Notes under the pieces: generated by a model
Databases searched by the model: none
Told to the model about the DNA's origin: nothing
Seen by the model: only the letters and a program-made list of their open reading frames with translations
DNA from: a virus
Direction: 5' to 3' (one strand)
Length of the DNA stretch: 20,110 nucleotides
Virus record (IMG/VR): IMGVR_UViG_3300028666_000123
Span: 1 to 20,110 of that record
Position numbers and translations under genes: made by a program
Part shown: positions 6,648 to 13,937 of the stretch, one piece after another
How the letters are laid out: every line of letters begins with the position of its first letter
Numbering within the stretch: position 1 is the first letter of the stretch

Positions 6648-8268
6648 ATCCTTGTATCTTCTTACCTAATACTCTACGAGCAGAAATAGTGTTGTTTTGA
6701 CTGCTGGCCATTGGGAACTTCATCGTATCATTACGCTTGATGAATGAGGCCGAGGCGGTTCCGAATCTGTCGAGACCAACAAGGGCATATAAAAGTGTGT
6801 GAGCGTAATGATCTGCACCGTTACGCTTCCATATCAGCTCTGCCCCGTAGTTCGTCGCTACATCCTTGCCTGGCTTGTCCAACGCAACTTTTATCTCCCT
6901 ATACACGTTATCGAAGTGAGATGCCCAATCAGTCCACTCTTCGACCTTTCCATTGAGTCTGATACGTCCTACATCACGTAGCTGTTCGACCATCCATTGA
7001 AAGTACTGATTGCGGTCTACTCGTACCGTCCCCTGTTCCTCATTCTCGCCCCAATCCACCATCTCCTTGCTCTTGCGGTCTTTGCGATAGAAGACGAGAA
7101 ACACACGCCCGGGATACTGTGCTTGAAGCTTTCTAATACCAATGAGGTCGCCGCCTTGGTCAGCAATGATGATGCTTGTAGTCCAACGCTTCAACAGCTT
7201 CTCAAGGTCGTCGTAGTTGAGCGTGGTGCCGTAATAGAACGCTCCTTGTTTGTTCATGCAGGTGTAGTGGATAGGAAGGCCGGTATCTACTCCGATGATG
7301 ATTCTATCAGCCTGTTCGTTCACTTCGGGGACGACGTTCTTGAGGACAACAGAAGAGGGGATTTTGTTCTCTGAACCGACATAGGGAAGGCCAAGGACGT
7401 AGTTGTAGAAGTATTGCTCGTTCTTCTTTGGGTCGTCCTTGGCATCGAGGATAGCTCTCGCTGTTATCCAAGCACACATGAGTTGGGAGACATGATAGCC
7501 AGAGAATCTCCCTACCGCCGTTGCTTTCCACTCACCTCTGCGGCGCACATCATCCGACAATTCCTGTTTGCAATACTTACACTGGTAGCACTCCCTAATG
7601 CGGTCAATGGAATCAGGCCATGAGAGGATTTGTCGCTTTCCACACGGGCAGGTGATAATCCACTCCTTCTTGTCGCTCTGTTGCCAGTACACATCCACTC
7701 CATGTCCCGCGACACTAGGATGCGAGAAGTACCATCGCCATCCTCCCACTTGGCCTTGCAAGCGTGTTTCGTATTGTGTAATGACATCAGAATTCGAGGC
7801 ATCCACTTCGTCATGAATATTGCATTGTGAAGAAACCATCATCGCCTGTTTCTGTGTGTACGTTCCGCGATAGTGAATGATGTTATCGCCCACAGATTTC
7901 TGCTCGATTGAATCGTGGTCTTTGACCCATGACATGAGGATAGGATTCTGAGCGATGATGCGGTTCACTTTGCCCCCGCCCATGTCGTACACATCATCTT
8001 GCGTTGGCAACGTATAGATAATGTCTTTGTGCAACATCTTCGCTACATGGAATGATTTGATGATTTCAGTTTCCGTCGCGCCTACCTGCGGAGCTTTCAA
8101 CATAACCTGAAGGGGACTCGTGTCGTTCAAGAACTCCCACATGAATCCTCTATCTCCTTCAAAATCAAACGGCAAACCTGATGAGGTTTTCATCTGATGC
8201 TTCTTGACCCACTCGCTTGGGATGTATTCTCTAAGCCGCTGATATGTTTGCTCGATGGTTTCTTGCAT
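6628..8268 (-). CDS. terL: Terminase large subunit (GpA-like ATPase/nuclease)
   Basis: 546 residues. This is the packaging motor that docks on the portal, pumps DNA using ATP and cuts concatemers. A Walker A-like segment lies at 57-66 (LKAPQVGATE, the GpA-type form without a classic GKS/T). A Walker B-like IHDEVD is at 151-156. A Cys cluster of zinc-finger type (C207, C209, C227, C230, C233) is inserted before the nuclease, as in lambda GpA-family terminases. The RNase H-like nuclease shows IIIGVDTG (D328), IIIADQGG (D370) and GADHYAH (D486, H487). The length is a little short of lambda GpA. The start overlaps the small terminase by 38 bases, with AAAGGA close before the ATG. Confidence 0.92.
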   Translation of the reverse strand: MQETIEQTYQRLREYIPSEWVKKHQMKTSSGLPFDFEGDRGFMWEFLNDTSPLQVMLKAPQVGATETEIIKSFHVAKMLHKDIIYTLPTQDDVYDMGGGKVNRIIAQNPILMSWVKDHDSIEQKSVGDNIIHYRGTYTQKQAMMVSSQCNIHDEVDASNSDVITQYETRLQGQVGGWRWYFSHPSVAGHGVDVYWQQSDKKEWIITCPCGKRQILSWPDSIDRIRECYQCKYCKQELSDDVRRRGEWKATAVGRFSGYHVSQLMCAWITARAILDAKDDPKKNEQYFYNYVLGLPYVGSENKIPSSVVLKNVVPEVNEQADRIIIGVDTGLPIHYTCMNKQGAFYYGTTLNYDDLEKLLKRWTTSIIIADQGGDLIGIRKLQAQYPGRVFLVFYRKDRKSKEMVDWGENEEQGTVRVDRNQYFQWMVEQLRDVGRIRLNGKVEEWTDWASHFDNVYREIKVALDKPGKDVATNYGAELIWKRNGADHYAHTLLYALVGLDRFGTASASFIKRNDTMKFPMASSQNNTISARRVLGKKIQGYVDQFD

Positions 8269-8635
8269 ATTCCTTTAGGACTTCGAGCAATGATTTGTCT
8301 TCTTCAGTGAGCGGAAGCTCTGTCGTGATGTTCAAATGCGCTGATTTCTCTACGGGTTTGTAACCTGCACGATCAAGAATGTCTTTGGAAGCTCCTAATG
8401 CTACTGGCAATGCTTCGTCTTGTTCGCTTAGTTCAACGACTCGTTCAGCAGCTCTGTTCGCCTTCGATTCAAGGTAAGCAATGACATTAGGCCTATTTAG
8501 GTTTTCACTCGCTATATTCCCTGCAGTACTTGGGTCTTCAGTGTCATACACTTTTAAAGCTGATTGCAGGCCATTGCCTGTCTCTAGATACTCTCTGGCA
8601 AACTTCTTTTGCTTTGGCGTTATTGTCCTCGCCAT
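8231..8635 (-). CDS. terS: Terminase small subunit
   Basis: 134 residues from the ATG at 8635 (MARTITPKQKKFAREYLETG), chosen over an in-frame TTG upstream because AGAGAGGT precedes it. Residues about 5-55 read like the N-terminal helix-turn-helix DNA-binding domain of small terminases (TPKQKKFAREYL, then a GN..SALKVY turn and NVIAYLESKANR). The central segment (SKDILDRAGYKPVEKS) is also common in this family. It recognises the packaging site and hands DNA to the large subunit, which is encoded immediately downstream with an overlap. Confidence 0.85.
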   Translation of the reverse strand: MARTITPKQKKFAREYLETGNGLQSALKVYDTEDPSTAGNIASENLNRPNVIAYLESKANRAAERVVELSEQDEALPVALGASKDILDRAGYKPVEKSAHLNITTELPLTEEDKSLLEVLKEYARNHRANISAA

Positions 8636-8642
8636 ACCTCTC

Positions 8643-9098
8643 TTATCCCGCAATCTCTTCTTTGATAGGTTCCTTGGGTTTGTTCTTACTTCCCGCCGGT
8701 CGGCCGCGCTTTTTACCTAAAACCTTGTCAGTAATATCGTTACCAGCTCGGTCAACAACTTTCCCCACAGTTGCGTGGATAGTTCCGTTATCAACCAGCT
8801 TTGCAAGCTCCTCATAGCCTTTTTCAGATAGAGCTGTATGCGTAGGATAAAACTGCTGTGCAACGTTCTCAAACCAATACTTCTCTATCATCTTCTTAAG
8901 TTCGATGTTGTTCTCATCCTCGAGGATATTCTTTGTGGAGAGCGGCACGGAATCTAACATCATCGTGAAATCTCCACTGTCGTCGAATTTGAGTGCGAGG
9001 TTTCCCTTGTTGGTGCGGCCGATAGGGAAGTCAATGTAGTTGACCTTGAGAAGGCGCATGATGTGCGCGACTATCTTTTTGGTTTGAGTGAGTTCCAT
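8643..9098 (-). CDS. Protein with AT-hook-like tail, possible DNA-binding packaging accessory
   Basis: 151 residues, ATG at 9098. The first 125 residues form an unidentified globular domain (HIMRLLKVNYIDFPIGRTNK, then LALKFDDSGDFTMML). The C terminus has KKRGRPAGSKNKPKE (about 128-142), which contains the RGRP core of an AT-hook that binds the minor groove of AT-rich DNA. It directly precedes the terminase genes and has its own extended -10 promoter, so a DNA-handling role in packaging or its control is plausible. The globular part has no known match that I recognise. Confidence 0.75.
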   Translation of the reverse strand: MELTQTKKIVAHIMRLLKVNYIDFPIGRTNKGNLALKFDDSGDFTMMLDSVPLSTKNILEDENNIELKKMIEKYWFENVAQQFYPTHTALSEKGYEELAKLVDNGTIHATVGKVVDRAGNDITDKVLGKKRGRPAGSKNKPKEPIKEEIAG

Positions 9099-9334
9099 AG
9101 CTTTATTATAGCAAACTTATAATGAAAATAATAATGTCGTAAAGAGGGTTGGTGGATAGTGATAAACTTAATATCCTGCATGCACCGATTGCACACGACG
9201 GTTAGGCTGGTAATAGGATCCGGAGAGACTTGAGGAGCTATGTAGGTCTGTATTTTAACCTTTGTGTACCACCAGTATTTTCTGCAACGAGGGCAGCGTT
9301 TTAACCAGCCATGTTCAATGAGGTAGTTTCTCAT
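9071..9334 (-). CDS. Small zinc-ribbon-like protein
   Basis: 87 residues from the ATG at 9334, which overlaps the upstream stop as ATGA; a GTG 15 bases upstream is also in frame. Two CxxC knuckles (CPRC about 14-17, CNRC about 48-51) with aromatic residues between fit a zinc ribbon. The C-terminal part is aromatic and basic. It overlaps the next gene by 28 bases. Function unknown. Confidence 0.65.
   Translation of the reverse strand: MRNYLIEHGWLKRCPRCRKYWWYTKVKIQTYIAPQVSPDPITSLTVVCNRCMQDIKFITIHQPSLRHYYFHYKFAIIKLWNSLKPKR
9105..9113 (-). promoter_or_regulatory. Extended -10 promoter for the terminase genes
   Basis: The minus strand reads TGC TATAAT with the -10 box at 9110-9105, six bases before the ATG at 9098. 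The predicted transcript would start at or next to the ATG, making it leaderless. No good -35 box stands 16-18 bases upstream, which fits an extended -10 type. It lies inside the end of the upstream gene. Confidence 0.5.
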
Positions 9335-9588
9335 AGTTTCTTTGGCCACTTAAAGTCATTGAAATGATTTCTAGTTTCTTTTGGGTGAAGTCGTTGCCAA
9401 TTCTTGGGTAGCATGCCCTCCATGAGGGGATACACATCAAAGTGCATTTTTTTAAGTCTTTCCTTCCTCGTTTGAATCTGCTCTTTTTTACACTGTTCAA
9501 TAAATCTTTTATATTCCTGTCGTTCATGAATGGAGAAGAAATCCCACCACCTTTTTTTTATCTTCCATTTAAGCGTTGAGAATTTCAT
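9331..9588 (-). CDS. Small basic protein after groEL, unknown
   Basis: 85 residues, strongly basic and aromatic (MKFSTLKWKIKKRWWDFFS, then EYKRFIEQCKKEQIQTRKE). The ATG overlaps the GroEL stop as ATGA, so translation is coupled to the chaperonin. A helical, positively charged protein could bind nucleic acid. I recognise no family. Confidence 0.65.
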   Translation of the reverse strand: MKFSTLKWKIKKRWWDFFSIHERQEYKRFIEQCKKEQIQTRKERLKKMHFDVYPLMEGMLPKNWQRLHPKETRNHFNDFKWPKKL

Positions 9589-11138
9589 AGTCCCATCATT
9601 GGATTCATCGTGGCTTTTTGCATGAGTTCTTCAGGTGATTTGGGCGGTGTTGTGATGACACTGCTTGTAGTCAAAAGCGTAGAAGCTATACCGAGAGCGT
9701 TTCTTATAGCACCCAAAACTACTGATGCCGCGTCGACGAGACCAGCATCGAACATATCGACCATTTTACCTGTCTTTGCGTCAAATCCTTGCGTCAGACT
9801 ATTGCGAAGGATTGCCGGTTTAATTCCAGCGTTCTCTAATATTTGTTTGTAGGGTCTTTGTAAAGCATTTGAGAGGATTCTTGCGCCAAGAGTGTCAATC
9901 TTTTCAAGAGCCACGGCGCAGTTATATAAAGCAATACCACCACCTGCCACGATACCGCTTCTTAGGGCGGCTCGGCTAGACATGACCGCGTCTTCGCACT
10001 TGAGCAGAAAATACGAAAGTTCCGTCTCACTTTTTGCGCCTAATTTCAATATCGCCGTCTTTGTAGTAAGCCATGAAAGACGTAGTTTTGCATCCGTTGT
10101 TCCTTCTGCTTCCAATTCCTTGAGGTGTTCAGAAATATCTTTTATCCCAATGACTGTTGTTTCTTCTTTGTCTACAATGATGGTGTCGCATGTTCCGAGC
10201 CAGTCGAGCCTGAATTTGTTTCCCAATGAAGTACCTGATGCATCCTCGATGATTGTTGCACCGGTAATCTTAGCGAAGTCCTCGAACACATATCCTTTCC
10301 ACAAAGTGGGAGCTTTGATGATGAGAATATTTATCGCTCGCTTCTCACTCTTCTGAAGCTCGATGAGCGCCCGAGCTACGTTCGAGTCCATGTCATCGGT
10401 GAAGATAACGAGGTCTTTCGTGCCTCCCGCAATGAGCGCCTGAAGAATGGGGTCGATGTCTTTGAGGTGGCTTATCTTGTTTTTCGTAACGAGGATTGCC
10501 GGTTTGTGGTAGAGGGCTTTTTTCCCGTCAGTTGCCATGTAGGGAGAGAGATAGCCCGTATCCACGAATCTAACACCGTCAATGAGGCTAAAACTCGTTT
10601 GGTATGTGCCACTTCCCTCGAGGTGGATAATTCCGTCTTTGCCAATTGATGTATAAATTTCACCCAACACTCGAGCAAGTTCTTTTGATTCTCCTGCAAT
10701 TTCCGCGACTGCGGGGATGTCTTCAACGGTGATTTGCTTTGTTTGGTCATGAATAGAGGCTTCGATTATGGGTAAGCACTCGTCCAAAGAGTATTTAATG
10801 TCCATCGAAGAAGCGCCTGATTTTATTCCTTCTTCGAGGATAGCGTTGAGTAACACTGCCGTAGTAGTTGAGCCATCGCCGCTGTTGTTGTTACTCCGGT
10901 CGGCGGCTTCCTGCAGATGTGAGAGGCCAAGTTGTTCGATAGGGTCAGCCAGTTTTATTTCCTTGATGATAGTTGCGCCGTCGTTTGTGATCCGGTGGAA
11001 TGGGTACAGCTTGCTCTCGAGCATCACGTTATTGCCTTTTGGCCCCATCGTCTTCTCGACGATGTGGGTTGCCTTGCGTATTCCTTCTGCAAGACGGGGA
11101 AGCGCGTCCACGTAGATGTTGTCTTCCTTATTTTGCAT
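9585..11138 (-). CDS. groEL: Phage-encoded GroEL-like chaperonin (HSP60)
   Basis: 517 residues, against 548 in E. coli. The ATP-driven double-ring chaperonin folds proteins in a closed cage. Equatorial domain: TMGPKG (30-35), ITNDGATI (D53, equivalent to E. coli D52), GDGSTTT (D88, equivalent to D87). Intermediate domain: CEDAV with D383 in the place of catalytic D398, then GIVAGGGIAL. The apical domain (about 190-350) includes LSPYMATDGKKALYHKP and IIKAPTLWKGYVFEDFAKIT, matching the E. coli [20 protein letters not shown] block. All ATPase residues that I can check are present, so it should be active. The C terminus ends MNPMMGL and lacks the usual Gly-Gly-Met repeats. It is divergent from host GroEL, is not adjacent to groES, and is co-transcribed with packaging genes. 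Confidence 0.95.
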   Translation of the reverse strand: MQNKEDNIYVDALPRLAEGIRKATHIVEKTMGPKGNNVMLESKLYPFHRITNDGATIIKEIKLADPIEQLGLSHLQEAADRSNNNSGDGSTTTAVLLNAILEEGIKSGASSMDIKYSLDECLPIIEASIHDQTKQITVEDIPAVAEIAGESKELARVLGEIYTSIGKDGIIHLEGSGTYQTSFSLIDGVRFVDTGYLSPYMATDGKKALYHKPAILVTKNKISHLKDIDPILQALIAGGTKDLVIFTDDMDSNVARALIELQKSEKRAINILIIKAPTLWKGYVFEDFAKITGATIIEDASGTSLGNKFRLDWLGTCDTIIVDKEETTVIGIKDISEHLKELEAEGTTDAKLRLSWLTTKTAILKLGAKSETELSYFLLKCEDAVMSSRAALRSGIVAGGGIALYNCAVALEKIDTLGARILSNALQRPYKQILENAGIKPAILRNSLTQGFDAKTGKMVDMFDAGLVDAASVVLGAIRNALGIASTLLTTSSVITTPPKSPEELMQKATMNPMMGL

Positions 11139-11292
11139 ATTGTTTTGCCACTTCTTTTATAGCTAGAATTTCCTCTTTTTTGTCCTTGAAATCTCTTCCC
11201 TTCAGAAGCCCGTTAATTTCCTTCAGAGATAAACGAGTCGTGGGAGCAATGTAGTGCTTATACGTTGCCTCAATGTTTACATCGGGATTCAT
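11128..11292 (-). CDS. 54-residue protein between the zinc protein and GroEL
   Basis: The ATG at 11292 overlaps the upstream stop as ATGA, and the TAA at 11130-11128 lies 11 bases inside groEL. The protein is basic and helical: MNPDVNIEATYKHYIAPTT, then LSLKEINGLLKGRDFKDKKE, ending KEVAKQYAK. The tight coupling on both sides supports a real gene that feeds translation into groEL. Function unknown; it might be a chaperonin accessory only by position. Confidence 0.65.
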   Translation of the reverse strand: MNPDVNIEATYKHYIAPTTRLSLKEINGLLKGRDFKDKKEEILAIKEVAKQYAK

Positions 11293-11513
11293 ACGCGCTG
11301 AAACTCATGCCCCCAAAGCCGGTGTTGTGGAATGAGAAATTCTTTCTGATGCCAACGAGCGTATTCTATGATGTTCGGCTCGCCTTTTACGAGTTTTATC
11401 ACATGCTTTTTCCCACACCGAACACAACGTTCAAGGACGGCATCTTGTGTGGATGAAATGGTGGAGAATTTATGCAACCACGAGCCTCGGCATTTTGAAG
11501 CATAGAAGTTCAT
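11289..11513 (-). CDS. Small zinc-binding-type phage protein
   Basis: 74 residues from the ATG at 11513, one base after the previous stop (TGATATG). An upstream TTG at 11576 is less likely. Zinc-type ligands: C8 and H15 (KCRGSWLHKF), then CVRCGKKH (about 31-38). The conserved-looking tail EYARWHQKEFLIPQHRLWGH follows. This layout, with CxxCG in the middle and a WH/RWH tail, is common in small phage proteins of unknown function. A structural zinc site is likely. Confidence 0.7.
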   Translation of the reverse strand: MNFYASKCRGSWLHKFSTISSTQDAVLERCVRCGKKHVIKLVKGEPNIIEYARWHQKEFLIPQHRLWGHEFQRV

Positions 11514-11514
11514 A

Positions 11515-11709
11515 TCAAAAATTGAAGTATATGGGAATTCCAATATAAGTACTGAAGCGCGGCCCATTTCTTTCAAACCCTTGAATCTTCGTTATTTTAC
11601 ATTTCTGCCTAATGCCCAAGACAGAATTGGTATATAACTTCTGTTTCTTAATCCATTCTGAAAGTTCCTTCATATTTTTCACCGAAAATGGAACAAGGTG
11701 AATCTGCAT
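11515..11709 (-). CDS. 64-residue protein between groES and the zinc protein, unknown
   Basis: The start is the ATG at 11709, one base after the GroES stop (TAATATG); an in-frame TTG at 11721 is the alternative. The protein (MQIHLVPFSVKNMKELSEWI, ending FSTYIGIPIYFNF) is basic with an aromatic C terminus. No family recognised. Its junctions suggest it is translated with groES. Confidence 0.6.
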   Translation of the reverse strand: MQIHLVPFSVKNMKELSEWIKKQKLYTNSVLGIRQKCKITKIQGFERNGPRFSTYIGIPIYFNF

Positions 11710-11710
11710 A

Positions 11711-11962
11711 TTAATCTTCAATCTTGGCGAGGAGAAACTCCCCCGATTCCCTTACGAAATAATACTTCTGTTCGTCAATGACGAGTTTTTCAACTCCGAA
11801 TACACTGAATCCCACGCGGTCGCCCACTTTTATGTGCAAAACTTCCGGCCCGATTGCTATGACTTCTCCGTACTCGTTGAGTGTTCCATCATCGCTCACA
11901 AGCACCTGTTGTTTTTCTACAGGCTTGATGAGCAAATAGTTAAACAAAGGCGATACTTTCAT
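11711..11962 (-). CDS. groES: GroES-like co-chaperonin without roof hairpin
   Basis: 83 residues, against 97 in E. coli. The co-chaperonin caps the GroEL ring to close the folding cage. The N-terminal strand (VSPLFNYLLIKPVEK) matches the GroES start (IRPLHDRVIVKRKE). YGEVIAIG, VKVGD-type IKVGDRVGFSVFGVEKLVID and the C-terminal strand FLLAKIED match the rest of the beta barrel. The mobile loop (about residues 15-31, with VLV as the hydrophobic tripeptide) is about six residues shorter than in E. coli. The roof hairpin is absent: GP-EVLH-IKVGD replaces the longer E. coli loop. T4 gp31 also lacks this roof. The start overlaps the upstream stop as ATGA. It is not next to groEL but is in the same operon, two to three genes away. 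Confidence 0.88.
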   Translation of the reverse strand: MKVSPLFNYLLIKPVEKQQVLVSDDGTLNEYGEVIAIGPEVLHIKVGDRVGFSVFGVEKLVIDEQKYYFVRESGEFLLAKIED

Positions 11963-12240
11963 GCGTCGTTAGCTATTCTAGTAACCTTGTCGATGGGCTT
12001 CTCACGGAAGCGGGGGATGAATGATGCCTTTTGATCTGTGGGCTTTTTGATTATTTGGGCAACGACTGTTCCCTCCTTCACGGGGTCGCTCTGTAACTTC
12101 CGAGGTTCGTACTCGGATAGTTTCCACAAGTTGCGAAGCCGCAAGAGAATCATACTTTTTTCCATTTCCAATCGGGTTTCGCGGTCATTAAAATCTCTAT
12201 TCTCGCCTTTGCAAACGATACGCCAATTGTTTGCCCCCAT
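11959..12240 (-). CDS. Unknown basic protein, overlaps the preceding gene out of frame
   Basis: 93 residues from the ATG at 12240, with AAGGA about 12 bases upstream; a GTG at 12270 would lengthen it to 103. Sequence begins MGANNWRIVCKGENRDFNDR and ends KPIDKVTRIANDA. It is Lys/Arg-rich and coupled to groES by ATGA. Its first 91 bases overlap the end of the 12150-12335 gene in another frame, so either both are real or the two are parts of a frameshifted product. Function unknown. Confidence 0.6.
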   Translation of the reverse strand: MGANNWRIVCKGENRDFNDRETRLEMEKSMILLRLRNLWKLSEYEPRKLQSDPVKEGTVVAQIIKKPTDQKASFIPRFREKPIDKVTRIANDA

Positions 12241-12335
12241 TCTTTGTTTAATTCCTTCTGGGTCTTGCACACATCGGCAACATCGCCGTCTCCATGTAAC
12301 ACCAAGAAAACAATCTTGTGTCCCTTCTTTCTCAT
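12150..12335 (-). CDS. 61-residue protein, possible frameshift partner of the next gene
   Basis: The ATG at 12335 overlaps the previous stop as ATGA. The product (MRKKGHKIVFLVLHGDGDVA, ending TAKPDWKWKKV) starts with a basic strand followed by a hydrophobic strand. It overlaps the next gene by about 91 bases in a different frame. The overlap is unusually long for this genome, where most junctions overlap by four bases. Function unknown. Confidence 0.55.
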   Translation of the reverse strand: MRKKGHKIVFLVLHGDGDVADVCKTQKELNKEWGQTIGVSFAKARIEILMTAKPDWKWKKV

Positions 12336-12538
12336 GGCGTCAGAGGACTTGCAGTCGGCGTATACCGCTCATCAGCCAAATACACCACCGGCTTTAGTCC
12401 AAAAACATCGTTGCCTATATTTACTGGTTGCATCATGACAGCGGGACGGAGTTTTAATCCTTGAAGAAACTGATTTGCTTCTGCGACACGTTTTTCGATG
12501 TCGGCACGTTGTTCGATGGAGTAGTTTTCGGGCGACAT
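12332..12538 (-). CDS. Small conserved-looking phage protein, unknown
   Basis: 68 residues, ATG at 12538. An N-terminal helix (YSIEQRADIEKRVAEANQFL) is followed by a beta part (LRPAVMMQPVNIGNDVFGLK) and an ending YLADERYTPTASPLTP. The pattern of helix then VNxGNDVF and KYTP-like tail is familiar from small phage proteins, but no function is known to me. Confidence 0.7.
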   Translation of the reverse strand: MSPENYSIEQRADIEKRVAEANQFLQGLKLRPAVMMQPVNIGNDVFGLKPVVYLADERYTPTASPLTP

Positions 12539-12542
12539 AAAG

Positions 12543-12785
12543 TCATTCTACCACGTTTTGTTCCGCTGTGAACGCTTTTAAGGTATTTTTGGGGATTCTT
12601 ATTACCTTGTTTTTCTTCTTCTCCTGTGGAATCATCTCAAAGAAAGAGGGTGGTAGTTCCTGCAATGCCCTTTCTGACGCTCTAATTGCCTCGCCACGCT
12701 CTTTTAACGACGAAGGTGTCCAGGCGGCACCAAGTTCTCCAATATCTCCTTTTACGTCGTTGAAGTGTCCATTGGGGCCGGTCAT
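12543..12785 (-). CDS. Small unknown protein
   Basis: 80 residues, ATG at 12785, one base after the previous stop (TAATATG). It begins MTGPNGHFNDVKGDIGELGA; the middle is helical and charged (SSLKERGEAIRASERALQEL) and the end is basic (QEKKKNKVIRIPKNTLKAF). It stops four bases before the next ATG. Function unknown. Confidence 0.65.
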   Translation of the reverse strand: MTGPNGHFNDVKGDIGELGAAWTPSSLKERGEAIRASERALQELPPSFFEMIPQEKKKNKVIRIPKNTLKAFTAEQNVVE

Positions 12786-12786
12786 A

Positions 12787-12930
12787 TTAGGGAAGCCCTA
12801 ACTCTTTATGCCAATCAGGAAATATCTTTGATTTCGTCCGGCGTTTCTGCAAACTAACGAAGAAGGCTGATCTAGCAGCAGGGACTCTCTGATGGTTCTT
12901 CCGGTTTACTGTAATTCTTCTTTCACTCAT
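12787..12930 (-). CDS. 47-residue basic protein
   Basis: ATG at 12930, TAA at 12789-12787. The protein is very basic: MSERRITVNRKNHQRVPAAR, then SLQKRRTKSKIFPDWHKELG. The tight TAATATG junction to the next gene supports it. A short basic protein without hydrophobic core may bind nucleic acid. Function unknown. Confidence 0.55.
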   Translation of the reverse strand: MSERRITVNRKNHQRVPAARSAFFVSLQKRRTKSKIFPDWHKELGLP

Positions 12931-13000
12931 AGAAATTTATTAAACTTCAATCTGGGATTTTTCATTATTTTCTCCAACTCAATCCAAGCCTTAAATAGCT

Positions 13001-13270
13001 TCAAATGATTTGAATTTCGCCACTACGAATAAAGAAATGAGCATTGCAATCCGTGCCCGTCTTTGTGCCGTGAGTGAAATCAATACTTGGTGATAGAGTT
13101 AGATTCTCGAATGAGTCGCCCGTCATTGTCCACGGCTTATCTTCAGGGTCAATTTTGCCCACAGGAATATATAACTGGCCGCCACCATCAACATTCAAGC
13201 ACTTCGGGCACTTGAACTTTATGTGAGTCTTGTTGTCGCTCCACTCAGGACTTAAATCAATTAGTTTCAT
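13001..13270 (-). CDS. DUF6527-like small protein
   Basis: 89 residues from the ATG at 13270 (MKLIDLSPEWSDNKTHIKFK); an upstream in-frame start would overlap the previous gene by more than 60 bases. Features: CPKC (about 22-25), WTMTGDSFENLTLSPSIDF, and C-NAHFFIRSGEIQ at the end. The order CPxC, W-x-TG-x-F-x-LTLxPSI, then CxxHFxIxxGEI is that of the DUF6527 family, small phage and bacterial proteins, some mis-annotated as ammonia monooxygenase. The Cys and His residues suggest one zinc site. The biochemical role is unknown. Confidence 0.65.
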   Translation of the reverse strand: MKLIDLSPEWSDNKTHIKFKCPKCLNVDGGGQLYIPVGKIDPEDKPWTMTGDSFENLTLSPSIDFTHGTKTGTDCNAHFFIRSGEIQII

Positions 13271-13295
13271 ACTCAAATAAATAATATAGTTCTTT

Positions 13296-13901
13296 TTATA
13301 TGTGGTTGGTTGGTGAGCCGATTTCTGTTTGTGGTGATTCCGCGTTTGGGGTTGGCTCACGTCTGTACCAATAGAGGTTATCAGCGAGGATTTCTACTTT
13401 GACGGTTTTCTGACGTTCGCCCATTGCACCATCTTCGGCATCGTGCCAGACCGCGTTGGGAAAGTCTGCGCCATCTTCTGTTTCCAACACCACACATCCT
13501 TGGTCTTCGAGAATCATTTTAACCACTGCTGGCGTTCGCTCAAACCATACCTTTGTGCCGATTTTGAGATTGTCCCAATTAAAGTCCTGTAGCTTGAGGA
13601 GTGTTGCGCCTATCTTTAGTGCGGCGATATTTGGTTCACGGCAAAACTCCGAGAAGCATTGTTTTCTGTTGCGGAAGTACCGTATCTCGCCTCCCTTGCG
13701 ATATTCGTCTCCCGATAAGCCACTAGACTTTAGGTACGTTGTCGGGAAGTACTCAAATCCCCAGAGCGTGTGATGACCATCAAACTCGGTTTCGCCCAAA
13801 AACCACCGCAAATCTTTACCACCATAATTGACCTCTTTTAATTCAAGATTTTCCTTCTTTTCCCATTGAGCATCTCCAATTATTACTTCGTGCTTAGACA
13901 T
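13296..13901 (-). CDS. Unknown 201-residue protein
   Basis: ATG at 13901. Acidic and aromatic protein with a mixed pattern: DLRWFLGETEFDGHHTLWGF, then YRKGGEIRYFRNRKQCFSEF (about 67-86), and a second half with beta character (KIGTKVWFERTPAVVKMILE and GCVVLETEDGADFPNAVWHD). The last 20 residues are Pro/Thr/Ser-rich. It is the largest unassigned protein in the leftward operon. I recognise no domain; the C-terminal region may be a small beta barrel. Confidence 0.7.
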   Translation of the reverse strand: MSKHEVIIGDAQWEKKENLELKEVNYGGKDLRWFLGETEFDGHHTLWGFEYFPTTYLKSSGLSGDEYRKGGEIRYFRNRKQCFSEFCREPNIAALKIGATLLKLQDFNWDNLKIGTKVWFERTPAVVKMILEDQGCVVLETEDGADFPNAVWHDAEDGAMGERQKTVKVEILADNLYWYRREPTPNAESPQTEIGSPTNHI

Positions 13902-13937
13902 AATCTCTTTATATTAAATAGGGTTAGTAGTGGGGGA

